DNA of 17,356 bases. It comes from DASUSF01 sp036375275 (GTDB lineage: Bacteria > Pseudomonadota > Alphaproteobacteria > Geminicoccales > Geminicoccaceae). The stretch's first letter is position 1. Every line of letters starts with the position of its first letter. The notes beneath the pieces are model-generated. The model made no database searches. It saw only the letters and a program-made list of their open reading frames with translations, and was not told where the DNA came from. The translations under genes and the position numbers were made by a program. Shown in pieces: positions 1-6,806 of this stretch. The stretch lies in NCBI GenBank assembly GCA_036375275.1, contig DASUSF010000150.1:1-17356 (forward strand), given 5' to 3'.

Positions 1-175
1 CGGCGTACATGACGACCGCGAGGACGATCGGGAAGAAGGAGGGCCCGACCCCCTCGTCCTCATAGGGCGACGCGATCTGGAGCGCGCCCAGAAGATAGGC
101 CGTGGTGACCGCCAGCAGCACCACGGGAAGAACGATCCGGCCGTCGGTCCACGGCCGTTGTCCCGAACCCGTCAC
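1..175 (-). CDS. tctB: TctB-family small membrane subunit of a tripartite tricarboxylate transporter, 5' end only (runs off the window)
   Basis: The first 58 codons are present and the rest lies beyond the left edge. The start is a GTG at 173-175 preceded by a GGGGAGG ribosome site about 5 bases upstream. After a short polar leader there is a hydrophobic helix (about residues 16-33, IVLPVVLLAVTTAYLLGAL), a loop with SPYEDEGVGPSFFP, and the start of a second helix. A helix followed by a 'GPxxFP' loop is typical of the TctB small permease subunit, a four-helix protein that works with TctA and the periplasmic receptor TctC to import carboxylates by a cation gradient. It follows tctC by 79 bases on the same strand, the usual order in these operons; tctA is expected beyond the edge. 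Only the N-terminus is visible, so the call rests on the motif and on context. Confidence 0.8.
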   Translation of the reverse strand, partial: MTGSGQRPWTDGRIVLPVVLLAVTTAYLLGALQIASPYEDEGVGPSFFPIVLAVVMYA

Positions 176-254
176 GTCCGCCTCCCCGCTTCCGCCCCGT
201 GCGAGGAGCCCCGCCGGCGCTGCTCCACCGGCAGGGCCCGCCGCCGCTGCAGGG

Positions 255-1238
255 CTACTTCTTGATGATGCCCTCGTCCACCAGACCCTGCATGATCTGG
301 AAGTACTCGTCCTGGGTGCTCTTCGCCCACTCGGTCACCTCCTCGGTGCCGCGCCAGGACGAGGTCACGCCGACCTGCTCGAGCCAGCTCTGGAACTCCT
401 CGCTCTCGTGCGCGGCCTGAAAGATCTCCTCGAGCTTGGCGACGATGTCGTCCGGCGTGCCCGCGGGGGCGGCCAGGATGATGAAGCTGCCGATCTGGAG
501 GTCGATGCCGACGTCGCCCGCGATCGGGACGTCCGGGTAGGCCGGGTTGGCCGTGTCCGAGAACTCGACCACGCCCTTGACGTCGCCCTCCTCGATCAGC
601 GAGGCGAAGTCGCCGAGGCTGGTCACCACGGCGTCGACCTCCTGGTTGAGGAGCGCCTCCTTCTGCGGCGCGGCGCCGCCCGGGTACGAGACCAGCTGGA
701 ACTCCACGCCCGCCTGGTCCTGGAGCTGGAGCATCGCCAGATGAACCCGGCTGCCCAGGCCCTGGATGCCGACCGGGATCTCGCCCGGGTTCTCCTTGGC
801 CGCGGCGATCAGGTCCTCGTAGGTCTCGTATTCGCCGTCGGTGCGGACCATCAGCGCGTCCGGCTCGGCCGTGATCTGCGCGATCAGCGCGAGCTTGTCG
901 AGGCCGTAGCCCGGCACGAGCCCCTGCCAGGGCACGGTGATCACGCTGTCGTAGGTCAGGCTGCCGAGCGTGTAGCCGTCCGGCCGTGCGCTCATGACCT
1001 GCATGAGGCCGGTGCCGCTCATGCCGCCCTCGATGTTCTCGACGTAGATCGCGACCGGCAGGTCCTGCTCCGCGATGGTCGAGATCTTGCGCACGATCGC
1101 GTCCGTGCCGCCGCCGGCGCCCCAGGGCACGATCATCCGGATGTCCTTGGTCGGGTAGTCCTGCGCGGGCGCCGGACCCGCGCCGGCGAGCGCGATCGCC
1201 GCCGCGGCGAGAACCAGCGCGGGTGCCTTGGTGGTCAT
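255..1238 (-). CDS. tctC: TctC/Bug-family periplasmic solute-binding protein of a tripartite tricarboxylate transporter
   Basis: A 327-residue protein, the usual length for the family. The ATG at 1236-1238 has an AAGGGAGA ribosome site 7 bases upstream and begins a clear Sec signal peptide: a short Lys-containing n-region, an Ala-rich hydrophobic core (residues 5-20) and an APA-Q cleavage site near residue 25. The mature protein begins DYPTKDIRMIVPWGAGGGTD, the classic Bug-family opening in which the P-W/F-x-A-G-G-G-x-D segment lines the carboxylate pocket. Further on, residues near 105-110 (DSVITVPWQG) and the LNQEVDAVVTSLGD segment fit the family. It would bind an organic acid in the periplasm and deliver it to TctA/TctB; the substrate cannot be told from sequence. 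The tctB gene follows 79 bases downstream. An in-frame extension upstream to 1550 is open but has no ribosome site and would bury the signal peptide. Confidence 0.93.
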   Translation of the reverse strand: MTTKAPALVLAAAAIALAGAGPAPAQDYPTKDIRMIVPWGAGGGTDAIVRKISTIAEQDLPVAIYVENIEGGMSGTGLMQVMSARPDGYTLGSLTYDSVITVPWQGLVPGYGLDKLALIAQITAEPDALMVRTDGEYETYEDLIAAAKENPGEIPVGIQGLGSRVHLAMLQLQDQAGVEFQLVSYPGGAAPQKEALLNQEVDAVVTSLGDFASLIEEGDVKGVVEFSDTANPAYPDVPIAGDVGIDLQIGSFIILAAPAGTPDDIVAKLEEIFQAAHESEEFQSWLEQVGVTSSWRGTEEVTEWAKSTQDEYFQIMQGLVDEGIIKK

Positions 1239-1663
1239 GTCGGTGTCTCCCTTGCTTGAGGCCTGCATCCCCTGCTCCGGCCGGGTGTCCGATCCGGGAC
1301 GAGCATGAACCCATACAGGATTGGCACCGGACGGCCAGCCCCCGGTGCGTCCCGCGCCTCGGTCCGCCACCGCGCGGCGGCCGGTGCAACCGCGCCCCGC
1401 ATAGTCGAGCCACTCGTCGTCGCTCCGGACGACCCCGTCGCCCGGGATCACCTGATGGTCGAAGAAAGGCCGGGAGCGCCCAGACAGCGGCGATGTTGCC
1501 CGCCCCGGCCTCGGAGTAGCGCCAGATCCGCCACCCGTGCCATTTCGCACCTCGATCCGCCCGCGCGTGGCGCGACGACGGTCACGCGACAGACGACTGC
1601 AGCGCCTGTCGCTCGATCAACAGGGGGTCGCCTTCCTCTTTGGCCCCGCGCGAAGGACCGCCG
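1239..1663. other. 425-base non-coding stretch between the TPR-cyclase gene and tctC
   Basis: This must carry the 3' region of the cyclase gene and the promoter of tctC, both read on the minus strand. I see no convincing -35/-10 pair, no sigma-54 GG/GC pair and no hairpin followed by a T run. What it does hold is a relic of a GMC oxidoreductase gene at 1399-1474 (separate entry). Just upstream of the relic on the minus strand (about 1481-1556) is a short open frame reading WHGWRIWRYSEAGAGN, without a start codon, that I cannot assign. The composition looks coding-like but broken, in keeping with decayed genes rather than a dedicated regulatory region. Confidence 0.5.
1399..1474 (-). pseudogene. 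Fragment (relic) of a GMC-family oxidoreductase gene
   Basis: Read on the minus strand this encodes PFFDHQVIPGDGVVRSDD followed by EWLDYA. The intact GMC oxidoreductase at 3719-5329 has PFFDHEVMPGEAVRSDD followed by EWLDYA at about its residues 440-463. Nineteen of 23 aligned residues agree. At DNA level 1399-1430 is identical over 32 bases to 3942-3973, and the rest of the fragment differs by scattered, partly synonymous changes plus one extra in-frame GTC codon. Similarity stops abruptly after LDYA: the catalytic His segment (HAIGSCKMG) and the rest of the C-terminus are missing, and I see no GMC sequence before PFFDH. This is therefore a leftover of a duplicated or paralogous GMC gene and not a functional gene. 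It lies about 160 bases upstream of the tctC start in the same orientation. Confidence 0.8.
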
Positions 1664-3607
1664 CTATGTTGGTGCGTCGGAAGAGAGGTTTTCCGGCAGA
1701 CCCGCCTTCCGCAGGCCGTCGACATAATGTTCGAGGTCCGCGCGGTCTTGATACGGCTCTGTTTCGATAGCTCGCGCCACCGTGTAGTCCGGCGCCAGGA
1801 GCCGGGCTTCTGCCACCTGAGCCTCGGCATCGGCTTTCTCTCCGAGCTGGGCGTGGCTCGCGGCGAGGAAGAGGCGGCTCTGGGGCGTGTGGTTGTGGAA
1901 GGCCGCCAGTGCCGCTACGGCATCTTCGTACTGTCGCGCATTGTATCGGGCGATGCCGAGGTTCCAGAGATACCAGTCCGGATGGTACGGATTGAGCCTC
2001 ATGGCCGTTTGGATCTGTGCCACACCCTCCTCTGCTCGGCCGACATAGGATAGCGTCAGCCCGAATTCGGCGTGGATGTCGGCATCGTTCGGGTTCAGAG
2101 CGACGGCTTGCGCGTATGCCCTGAGCGACTGCTCGTGTCGACTTGCGAGGAAGCTCGCTGCAGCCAGAGCCCAGTGGGTCCAGCTTTCTGAGGGCGCCGC
2201 GGCCACCGCCTCCTCCGCCGTCTCAAGCGCCTTGGCCAAGGTCTCCTCAGGGATGGAGGCCCATCCGGCCACGTAATCAACATAATAGGTGAAGGCGAGC
2301 TTGGAGCGCGCGCGCCCATATGCTGGATCGAGTTCGATCGCTTTACGAAAGAGTTCCCGCGCCCGATCCATGTCCTCTTTCGTGAAGCGATCGTGGAGCT
2401 CGATCGCGCGGAGATAGTAGTCGAAGGCCCTCAGGCTGTTGATGGATTTGCCCGAGGTGCGCGCCAGTTCGGTCCTCTGCAACACGCCGCGGCCGCCGCC
2501 GATGGCACCAAGCGTCGCAGCTATCCGCTGAGTGACCTCATCCTGGACCGCAAAGATGTCCACCAGTTGCCGCTCGTAGCGCTCGGCCCAGAGGTGGTGG
2601 CCGGTGCTCGCGTCGATGAGCTGCGCCGTCACCCTGACCCGGTCGCCCGCTCGCTGAAGACTGCCCTCGAGCACGTATCGGACACCGAGTTCGCGCCCCA
2701 CCTGCCGTATGTCGACGGACTGGCCCTTGTAGACGAAGGTCGAGTGACGTGCGATGACGAACAGATCATCGAAGCGCGAAAGCGCAGTGATCAGGTCTTC
2801 CGTCACGCCGTCGACGAAGTAATCCTGCTCCGGATCGCCGGAGAGGTTGTCGAACGGCAGGACCGCGATCGAGGGCTTGTCGGGGAGCGGGAGCGCCGCC
2901 GCCTCGGCCGGACCGCCCGCGTCGCTCGGCACTCCGATCAGCCGCGGCATCTCGCCGTACCACGCTGCACCGCCGGCGAGGATCAGGAGCAGGGCCGCGG
3001 CCGTCGCGACTGGCCAGTGCCGCCAGCCGGTCCGGGCGAAGCGCTTTGCCTTCTGCGCCAGCAGGGAGGCCGGGTCGGCGTCGAGCGGCACCCGGTAGAT
3101 GGTGATCGGCTCGGCGATGTTCTTGACCCGGTGCTCGCCCATCGGCTCGAAGGTGAGGTCGACCTTGTCCTTGACGTGGTTGTAGACCGTCCGCGAGACG
3201 CAGATCCCGCCGGGCTCGGCGAGCGTCTCCAGCCGCGCCGCGACGTTTACCCCGTCGCCGTAGATGTCGCCGTCGTCGAAGATCACGTCGCCGAGGTTGA
3301 TCCCGATCCGCAACGCGATGCGTTGGTCGTCGGGCACGCCCTGGTCGTGCGCCGCGACCGCGCGCTGCACGTCCACCGCGCACAGGACCGCGTCGACCAC
3401 GCTCGCGAACTCGATCAGGGCACCGTCGCCGGTGAGCTTGACGATGTGGCCGTGGTGCACCGCGACCTGCGGCTCGACCAGGCTTTTCCTGAGCGCCTTG
3501 AGGCGCCCGTGCGTGCCCGCCTCGTCCTGACCCATCAGGCGGCTGTAGCCGACGGCGTCGGTGGCCAGCACGGCGGCGAGGCGCCGCCTCGGTTCGGGCT
3601 CCGCCAT
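1664..3607 (-). CDS. Class III adenylate/guanylate cyclase with TolB-like and TPR C-terminal regions
   Basis: A 647-residue protein with three parts. Residues 8-175 form a class III cyclase catalytic domain: metal-binding Asp17 (in ATDAVGYS) and Asp61 (in KLTGDG), the substrate-contact Lys57, and Asn121/Arg125 (YGDGVNVAARLE) that stabilise the transition state. All key residues are present, so it should convert ATP (or GTP) to the cyclic nucleotide. Residues about 197-217 are a membrane helix. Residues 243-365 (KPSIAVLPFDNLSGD, then VRYVLEGSLQ and HLWAERY) match the TolB-like domain usual in this architecture. TPR-type helical repeats run from about 395 to 610. The ATG at 3605-3607 is chosen because GGGAGG lies 6 bases before it; an upstream in-frame ATG at 3652 lacks this. 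The catalytic domain is predicted cytoplasmic and the TPR part outside. The gene is less GC-rich than the flanking GMC gene by hand count. Confidence 0.92.
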   Translation of the reverse strand: MAEPEPRRRLAAVLATDAVGYSRLMGQDEAGTHGRLKALRKSLVEPQVAVHHGHIVKLTGDGALIEFASVVDAVLCAVDVQRAVAAHDQGVPDDQRIALRIGINLGDVIFDDGDIYGDGVNVAARLETLAEPGGICVSRTVYNHVKDKVDLTFEPMGEHRVKNIAEPITIYRVPLDADPASLLAQKAKRFARTGWRHWPVATAAALLLILAGGAAWYGEMPRLIGVPSDAGGPAEAAALPLPDKPSIAVLPFDNLSGDPEQDYFVDGVTEDLITALSRFDDLFVIARHSTFVYKGQSVDIRQVGRELGVRYVLEGSLQRAGDRVRVTAQLIDASTGHHLWAERYERQLVDIFAVQDEVTQRIAATLGAIGGGRGVLQRTELARTSGKSINSLRAFDYYLRAIELHDRFTKEDMDRARELFRKAIELDPAYGRARSKLAFTYYVDYVAGWASIPEETLAKALETAEEAVAAAPSESWTHWALAAASFLASRHEQSLRAYAQAVALNPNDADIHAEFGLTLSYVGRAEEGVAQIQTAMRLNPYHPDWYLWNLGIARYNARQYEDAVAALAAFHNHTPQSRLFLAASHAQLGEKADAEAQVAEARLLAPDYTVARAIETEPYQDRADLEHYVDGLRKAGLPENLSSDAPT

Positions 3608-3718
3608 CGGAGCCTCCCGCGCAATATCTCGACAGCGAGGCGCCGAGCTCAAATCGCTCCTATCTCTACCATGCGGCTGAGATGAACCAAAGCCTTAGAT
3701 GATCTTCGCGCGGCGCGT

Positions 3719-5329
3719 TCAGGGCCGGGCGTCGTCGCGGATCATGTCGGACGCCTTCTCCGCGATCATGTAGGTCGCGGCGTTGGTGTTGGCCGACGGC
3801 ATGGTCGGCATGATCGACGCGTCGACCACCCGGAGCCGCTCGAGGCCGTGCACCCGGAGCCGGTCGTCGACCACGGCCATCGGGTCCCGGCCCATCTTGC
3901 AGCTGCCGATCGCGTGGAACACGGTCGTGCCCTCCCGCCTGGCATAGTCGAGCCACTCGTCGTCGCTCCGGACCGCCTCGCCCGGCATCACCTCGTGGTC
4001 GAAGAAGGGCGCGAGCGCCGGCTGGCGGAGGAGCTCGCGCGCCCGGCGCATGCCGGCGATGTGGGTCCCCCGGTCGAGCGGGTCGTCGAGGTAGTTCGGG
4101 TCGATCGCCGGCGGCGTCTCGGGGTCGGGCGAGCGGGCGCGGACGTAGCCCTTGCTCTCCGGCCGCATCATCCAGCCGGCCGAGGTCATCCCGGGCGCGG
4201 CCTCGAGCGTGCCGATCACGCCCGCCGAATAGCTCGCGGGCGTGAAGGTGAGCTGGAAGTCGGGGTGCTCGAGGTGGTCCCGGGTCCGGATGAAGACCCC
4301 GACGTGGGCCGGGCTGAAGGCGAGGATGCCTCCCCGGGTCGTGAGCCAGCGGGCGATCTCGAGCCCGAGCCGCCAGCCATGCGCCCGCTCGTTCAGGGTC
4401 CGCACCCCCCGCGTCCGGACGGTGATCCGGTTCAGGTAGTGGTCGCGGAACCCTTCGCCCACGCCCGCGAGCTCGTGAACCACGGGAATGCCGAGGTCCC
4501 GGAGCAGCCCGCCCGGGCCGACGCCGGAGAGCTGGAGCAGCTGCGGGCTGTTGACGGCACCGCCGGCGAGGATGACCTCGCGCCGCGCCCCGACCCGCTG
4601 CTCGCGCCCGGCCTTCCGATAGCTGACGCCGCTCGCCCGGCGCCCGGCGAAGTCGACGCGGGTGACGAGCGCGCGGGTGATCAGCTCGACGTTCGGCCGC
4701 TTCAGCGCCGGCTTCAGGAAGGCGCGCGCGGCGGACAGGCGGCGGCCGCCCCGGATGGTCCGCTGGTAGTAGCCGACCCCCTCCTGGGTGGCGCCGTTGT
4801 AGTCGGGGTTCGGCGGGATCCCGGCGGCGAGCGCGCCTTCGATGTAGGCCTCGCACAGCGGGTGCTTCTCGTGCACGTCGGAGACGTGGAGCATGCCGCT
4901 CCGGCCCCGGAACTGCTCGTCCCCGCCCTGCCGCTCCTCGGAGCGGCGGAAGTAGGGGAGCACGTCGTCGTAGCTCCAGCCGCGGTTGCCGAGCTGTCCC
5001 CAGGTGTCGTAGTCGAGCGGCTGGCCGCGCACGTACAGGTGGCCGTTGATCGAGCTCGAGCCGCCGACGACCTTGCCGCGCGGGTAGAGCATCGCCCGGC
5101 CGCCGGTGTTCGGGGTCGCCTCGGTCCGGTAGCACCAGTTGAGGCCCGGATGGTCGAGCATCTTCGTGAACCCGGCGGGGATGTGGACGTAGGGGTGCCG
5201 GTCCGGCCCGCCGGCCTCCAGCACGCAGACGGTCGCCCCGCCGCCCTCGCTCAGGCGGTTGGCGAGCACGCATCCCGCCGATCCGGCGCCCACGATCACA
5301 TAGTCGAAGCTCGCGCCCTCGTCCGCCAC
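3719..5329 (-). CDS. GMC-family FAD-dependent alcohol/choline dehydrogenase-type oxidoreductase
   Basis: A 536-residue flavoprotein of the glucose-methanol-choline family, the normal length. Near the N-terminus is the dinucleotide-binding motif FDYVIVGAGSAGCVLANRL, followed by LEAGG; the first family signature is RGKVVGGSSSINGHLYVRG and the second GGAVNSPQLLQLSGVGP. The catalytic pair is His472 (FHAIGSCKMG) and Asn516 (SANTNAAT), separated by 44 residues as in choline oxidase. It would oxidise a primary alcohol with FAD, passing electrons to an acceptor or oxygen; the substrate is not readable and BetA-like choline oxidation is only one option. I place the start at the GTG at 5327-5329, which has GGAG 8 bases upstream; the GTG at 5335 is too close to that site, and the ATG at 5398 would add 23 residues of Gly/Pro-rich leader. 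An internal segment recurs as a relic at 1399-1474. Confidence 0.92.
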   Translation of the reverse strand: MADEGASFDYVIVGAGSAGCVLANRLSEGGGATVCVLEAGGPDRHPYVHIPAGFTKMLDHPGLNWCYRTEATPNTGGRAMLYPRGKVVGGSSSINGHLYVRGQPLDYDTWGQLGNRGWSYDDVLPYFRRSEERQGGDEQFRGRSGMLHVSDVHEKHPLCEAYIEGALAAGIPPNPDYNGATQEGVGYYQRTIRGGRRLSAARAFLKPALKRPNVELITRALVTRVDFAGRRASGVSYRKAGREQRVGARREVILAGGAVNSPQLLQLSGVGPGGLLRDLGIPVVHELAGVGEGFRDHYLNRITVRTRGVRTLNERAHGWRLGLEIARWLTTRGGILAFSPAHVGVFIRTRDHLEHPDFQLTFTPASYSAGVIGTLEAAPGMTSAGWMMRPESKGYVRARSPDPETPPAIDPNYLDDPLDRGTHIAGMRRARELLRQPALAPFFDHEVMPGEAVRSDDEWLDYARREGTTVFHAIGSCKMGRDPMAVVDDRLRVHGLERLRVVDASIMPTMPSANTNAATYMIAEKASDMIRDDARP

Positions 5330-5360
5330 CGCCACCTCTCCCCGAAGCCGGCCGCAGCCT

Positions 5361-5377
5361 GCCGGAGGTCCTCCGGC
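5361..5377. promoter_or_regulatory. 17-base perfect inverted repeat in the GMC upstream region
   Basis: The sequence GCCGGAGGTCCTCCGGC is an 8+1+8 perfect inverted repeat lying 31 bases upstream of the GMC start, in the divergent gap between that gene and the plus-strand membrane-protein gene. It could be an operator for a dimeric regulator or a hairpin in the GMC leader. In DNA this GC-rich short palindromes also arise by chance, so function is only suggested. Confidence 0.3.
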
Positions 5378-5388
5378 CGGGCAAGTCG

Positions 5389-5423
5389 CCCCGGGCACGC
5401 CCGACGCGAACCCCGGGTGTGCC
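5389..5423. repeat. Two imperfect direct repeats in the divergent intergenic region
   Basis: Copies CCCCGGGCACGCC (5389-5401) and CCCCGGGTGTGCC (5411-5423) are 22 bases apart, close to two helical turns. They are flanked by imperfect inverted arms, GGCCGGGCAAG near 5375-5385 and CTTGCCGGCC at 5432-5441. The gap serves both the GMC gene and the plus-strand gene starting at 5470, so a shared regulator site is possible. No clear -35/-10 pair is visible. Confidence 0.3.
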
Positions 5424-5469
5424 TGCCGAGGCTTGCCGGCCTGAGCCGCTTGCCCGACGATGGGCAGGC

Positions 5470-6693
5470 ATGACCCAGGCCGGCGGCACGAAGATGATGC
5501 GCGCGCTCGAGTTTCGCCTGATCCGCACTCCGCTCGCCTTCGGGCTCGGGGTCGGCCTCGCGCTCGTCGCGCCGTTCGTCGGCGTCAGCCTGATCAAGAG
5601 CCTGATGGTCCGTCTCGACGAGCAGGCCCTGGTCCACCCCGACCGCACCGTGTTCGAGAGCGGCGAGACCCCGACCGCGGAGCCGCCGGTCCGCTTCCTG
5701 CTCTCCGGACGGGGCGGGACCCGGAGCGTGGATCTCCTGCCGGACCACGCGACCTCGTTCGCGGCTTCGATCGAGGCTCGGCTCGCGCAGCAGCGGAGCG
5801 CCGCACGCGCGGAGGTCGAGCGGACGGTCGAGGCGGTGCTGGCGCCGATCGAGCAGGCGGCGGAAGCGCGGGTCGAGGCCTACGCCGACTGGTACTTCGG
5901 CTGGCTGACCTCGTACCGGCTGGCCGGGGTCGCGGCGCTCTCGGTGGCCGACCACGCGCTCGAAGCGCGGGTCTCGAGCCTCGCGGCGGCGGTCAGCTTC
6001 GATCTCGCGGCGCACCTCCGCCGGCACTACGAGGAGCAGGTGCTCGAGCCCGAGATCAGCGCGGCCAGGCTCCAGCGCGCCTTCCTGGACGGCCTGCGCC
6101 GGACGCGGACCGCCCATGCCGCGGCGATCGACGGTCTCGCCGATGCGCTCGATCGGGAGCTCCTGACGCAGGCGGCGCGGCAGGACCGGACGCGCCCGGG
6201 TGGCGAGCCCCGGGTCACGGTCGACTGGGGGAGCCAGCTCCACAAGCTCAAGATCACGAGCCACGAGCGGGGCGGCCTCGACGCCGGGCTGCGTGGCGCC
6301 CTCATCGGCGCCAGTGGCCTGATCGGCGCCCGCGGCGGGCTCGCCCTCGGCGCCGGCCGGGGCGCCGCGGCCAGCCTCCCGGCCCTGGCCGGTCCGGCCG
6401 CGGTCCGGCAGGGGACGGGGCGCGGCCTCGCCCGGATCGGCCTGTCGGCGGCGGGTGCGACGGTCGCCGGCCCCCTCGGCTTCGCGGTCGGCCTCGGCAC
6501 CGGCCTCCTGGTGGACCTCGCGGTCAACCGGGTCGACGAAGCGCTGCACAGGGACGCGTTCGAGGCCTCGGTCCGCGGCTCGGTGGCCGCGACCTTCGCC
6601 GACCTCCGGGACAGGATGCGGGACGAGCTCCAGCGGACGGTCGACGTCTGGTTCGACGACGCCCACGCGGCCCTGCAGCTCCAGCTGCGCTGA
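5470..6693 (+). CDS. Unrecognised membrane-anchored protein with helical middle and glycine-rich hydrophobic C-terminal segment
   Basis: I do not recognise this 407-residue protein. It opens with a short polar leader and one strong membrane helix (about residues 21-43, PLAFGLGVGLALVAPFVGV). Residues 95-240 are Ala/Glu/Arg-rich and look helical, with a conserved-looking aromatic patch ADWYFGWLTSY near 139-149. Residues 269-350 are rich in Gly and Ala with two hydrophobic glycine-zipper-like stretches (GLRGALIGASGLIGARGG and GPLGFAVGLGTGLLVDLAV), which could form a membrane hairpin. The C-terminus (356-407) is again a charged helix. The ATG at 5470 is the first in frame with the hydrophobic segment, but its ribosome site is poor; the paired ATGs at 5494 and 5497 are alternatives. 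A TGCCC/GGGCA inverted repeat at 5451-5466 sits just before the start. The cyclase gene follows 113 bases downstream on the same strand, so the two may be co-transcribed. Confidence 0.75.
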   Translation: MTQAGGTKMMRALEFRLIRTPLAFGLGVGLALVAPFVGVSLIKSLMVRLDEQALVHPDRTVFESGETPTAEPPVRFLLSGRGGTRSVDLLPDHATSFAASIEARLAQQRSAARAEVERTVEAVLAPIEQAAEARVEAYADWYFGWLTSYRLAGVAALSVADHALEARVSSLAAAVSFDLAAHLRRHYEEQVLEPEISAARLQRAFLDGLRRTRTAHAAAIDGLADALDRELLTQAARQDRTRPGGEPRVTVDWGSQLHKLKITSHERGGLDAGLRGALIGASGLIGARGGLALGAGRGAAASLPALAGPAAVRQGTGRGLARIGLSAAGATVAGPLGFAVGLGTGLLVDLAVNRVDEALHRDAFEASVRGSVAATFADLRDRMRDELQRTVDVWFDDAHAALQLQLR

Positions 6694-6806
6694 CCCTCGG
6701 CCGGGGCGTCCCGGGCGGGCGCGAGCTTGTCAGGGCCGACTCCGGCGTTGCGCCGTTGGCGGCTTTCGACGATTCTGGCTGTCGACCCTTGCCGAGGAAG
6801 ATCCGG

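Noticed and set aside
102..1259. Plus-strand 385-codon frame opposite tctC
   Set aside because: Low-complexity Leu/Arg/Asp/Val-rich translation typical of antisense frames in GC-rich DNA; tctC on the other strand has a signal peptide and family motifs.
1300..1345. Possible sigma-54 promoter upstream of tctC, based on TTGGCAC on the plus strand
   Set aside because: No TTGC element at the required distance, and the orientation is wrong for tctC.
1481..1556. Short minus-strand stretch reading WHGWRIWRYSEAGAGN, slightly reminiscent of a glycosyl hydrolase or lysozyme C-terminus
   Set aside because: No start codon, an in-frame stop shortly upstream, and too short to assign; it may be decayed coding DNA but I cannot say of what.
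3719..5329. Naming the GMC enzyme betA (choline dehydrogenase)
   Set aside because: Family motifs fit many alcohol oxidoreductases; there is no betaine aldehyde dehydrogenase or BetI regulator alongside, so the substrate is left open.
5330..5398. GMC start at the ATG at 5398, giving 559 residues
   Set aside because: The added 23 residues are a Gly/Pro/Arg-rich leader with no ribosome site. GTG at 5329 has GGAG at correct spacing and places the FAD motif near the N-terminus as in the family.
3848..5473. Plus-strand 541-codon frame opposite the GMC gene
   Set aside because: Pro/Ala/Arg/Val/His-rich product without domains; the minus-strand GMC gene has both family signatures and the catalytic His/Asn pair.
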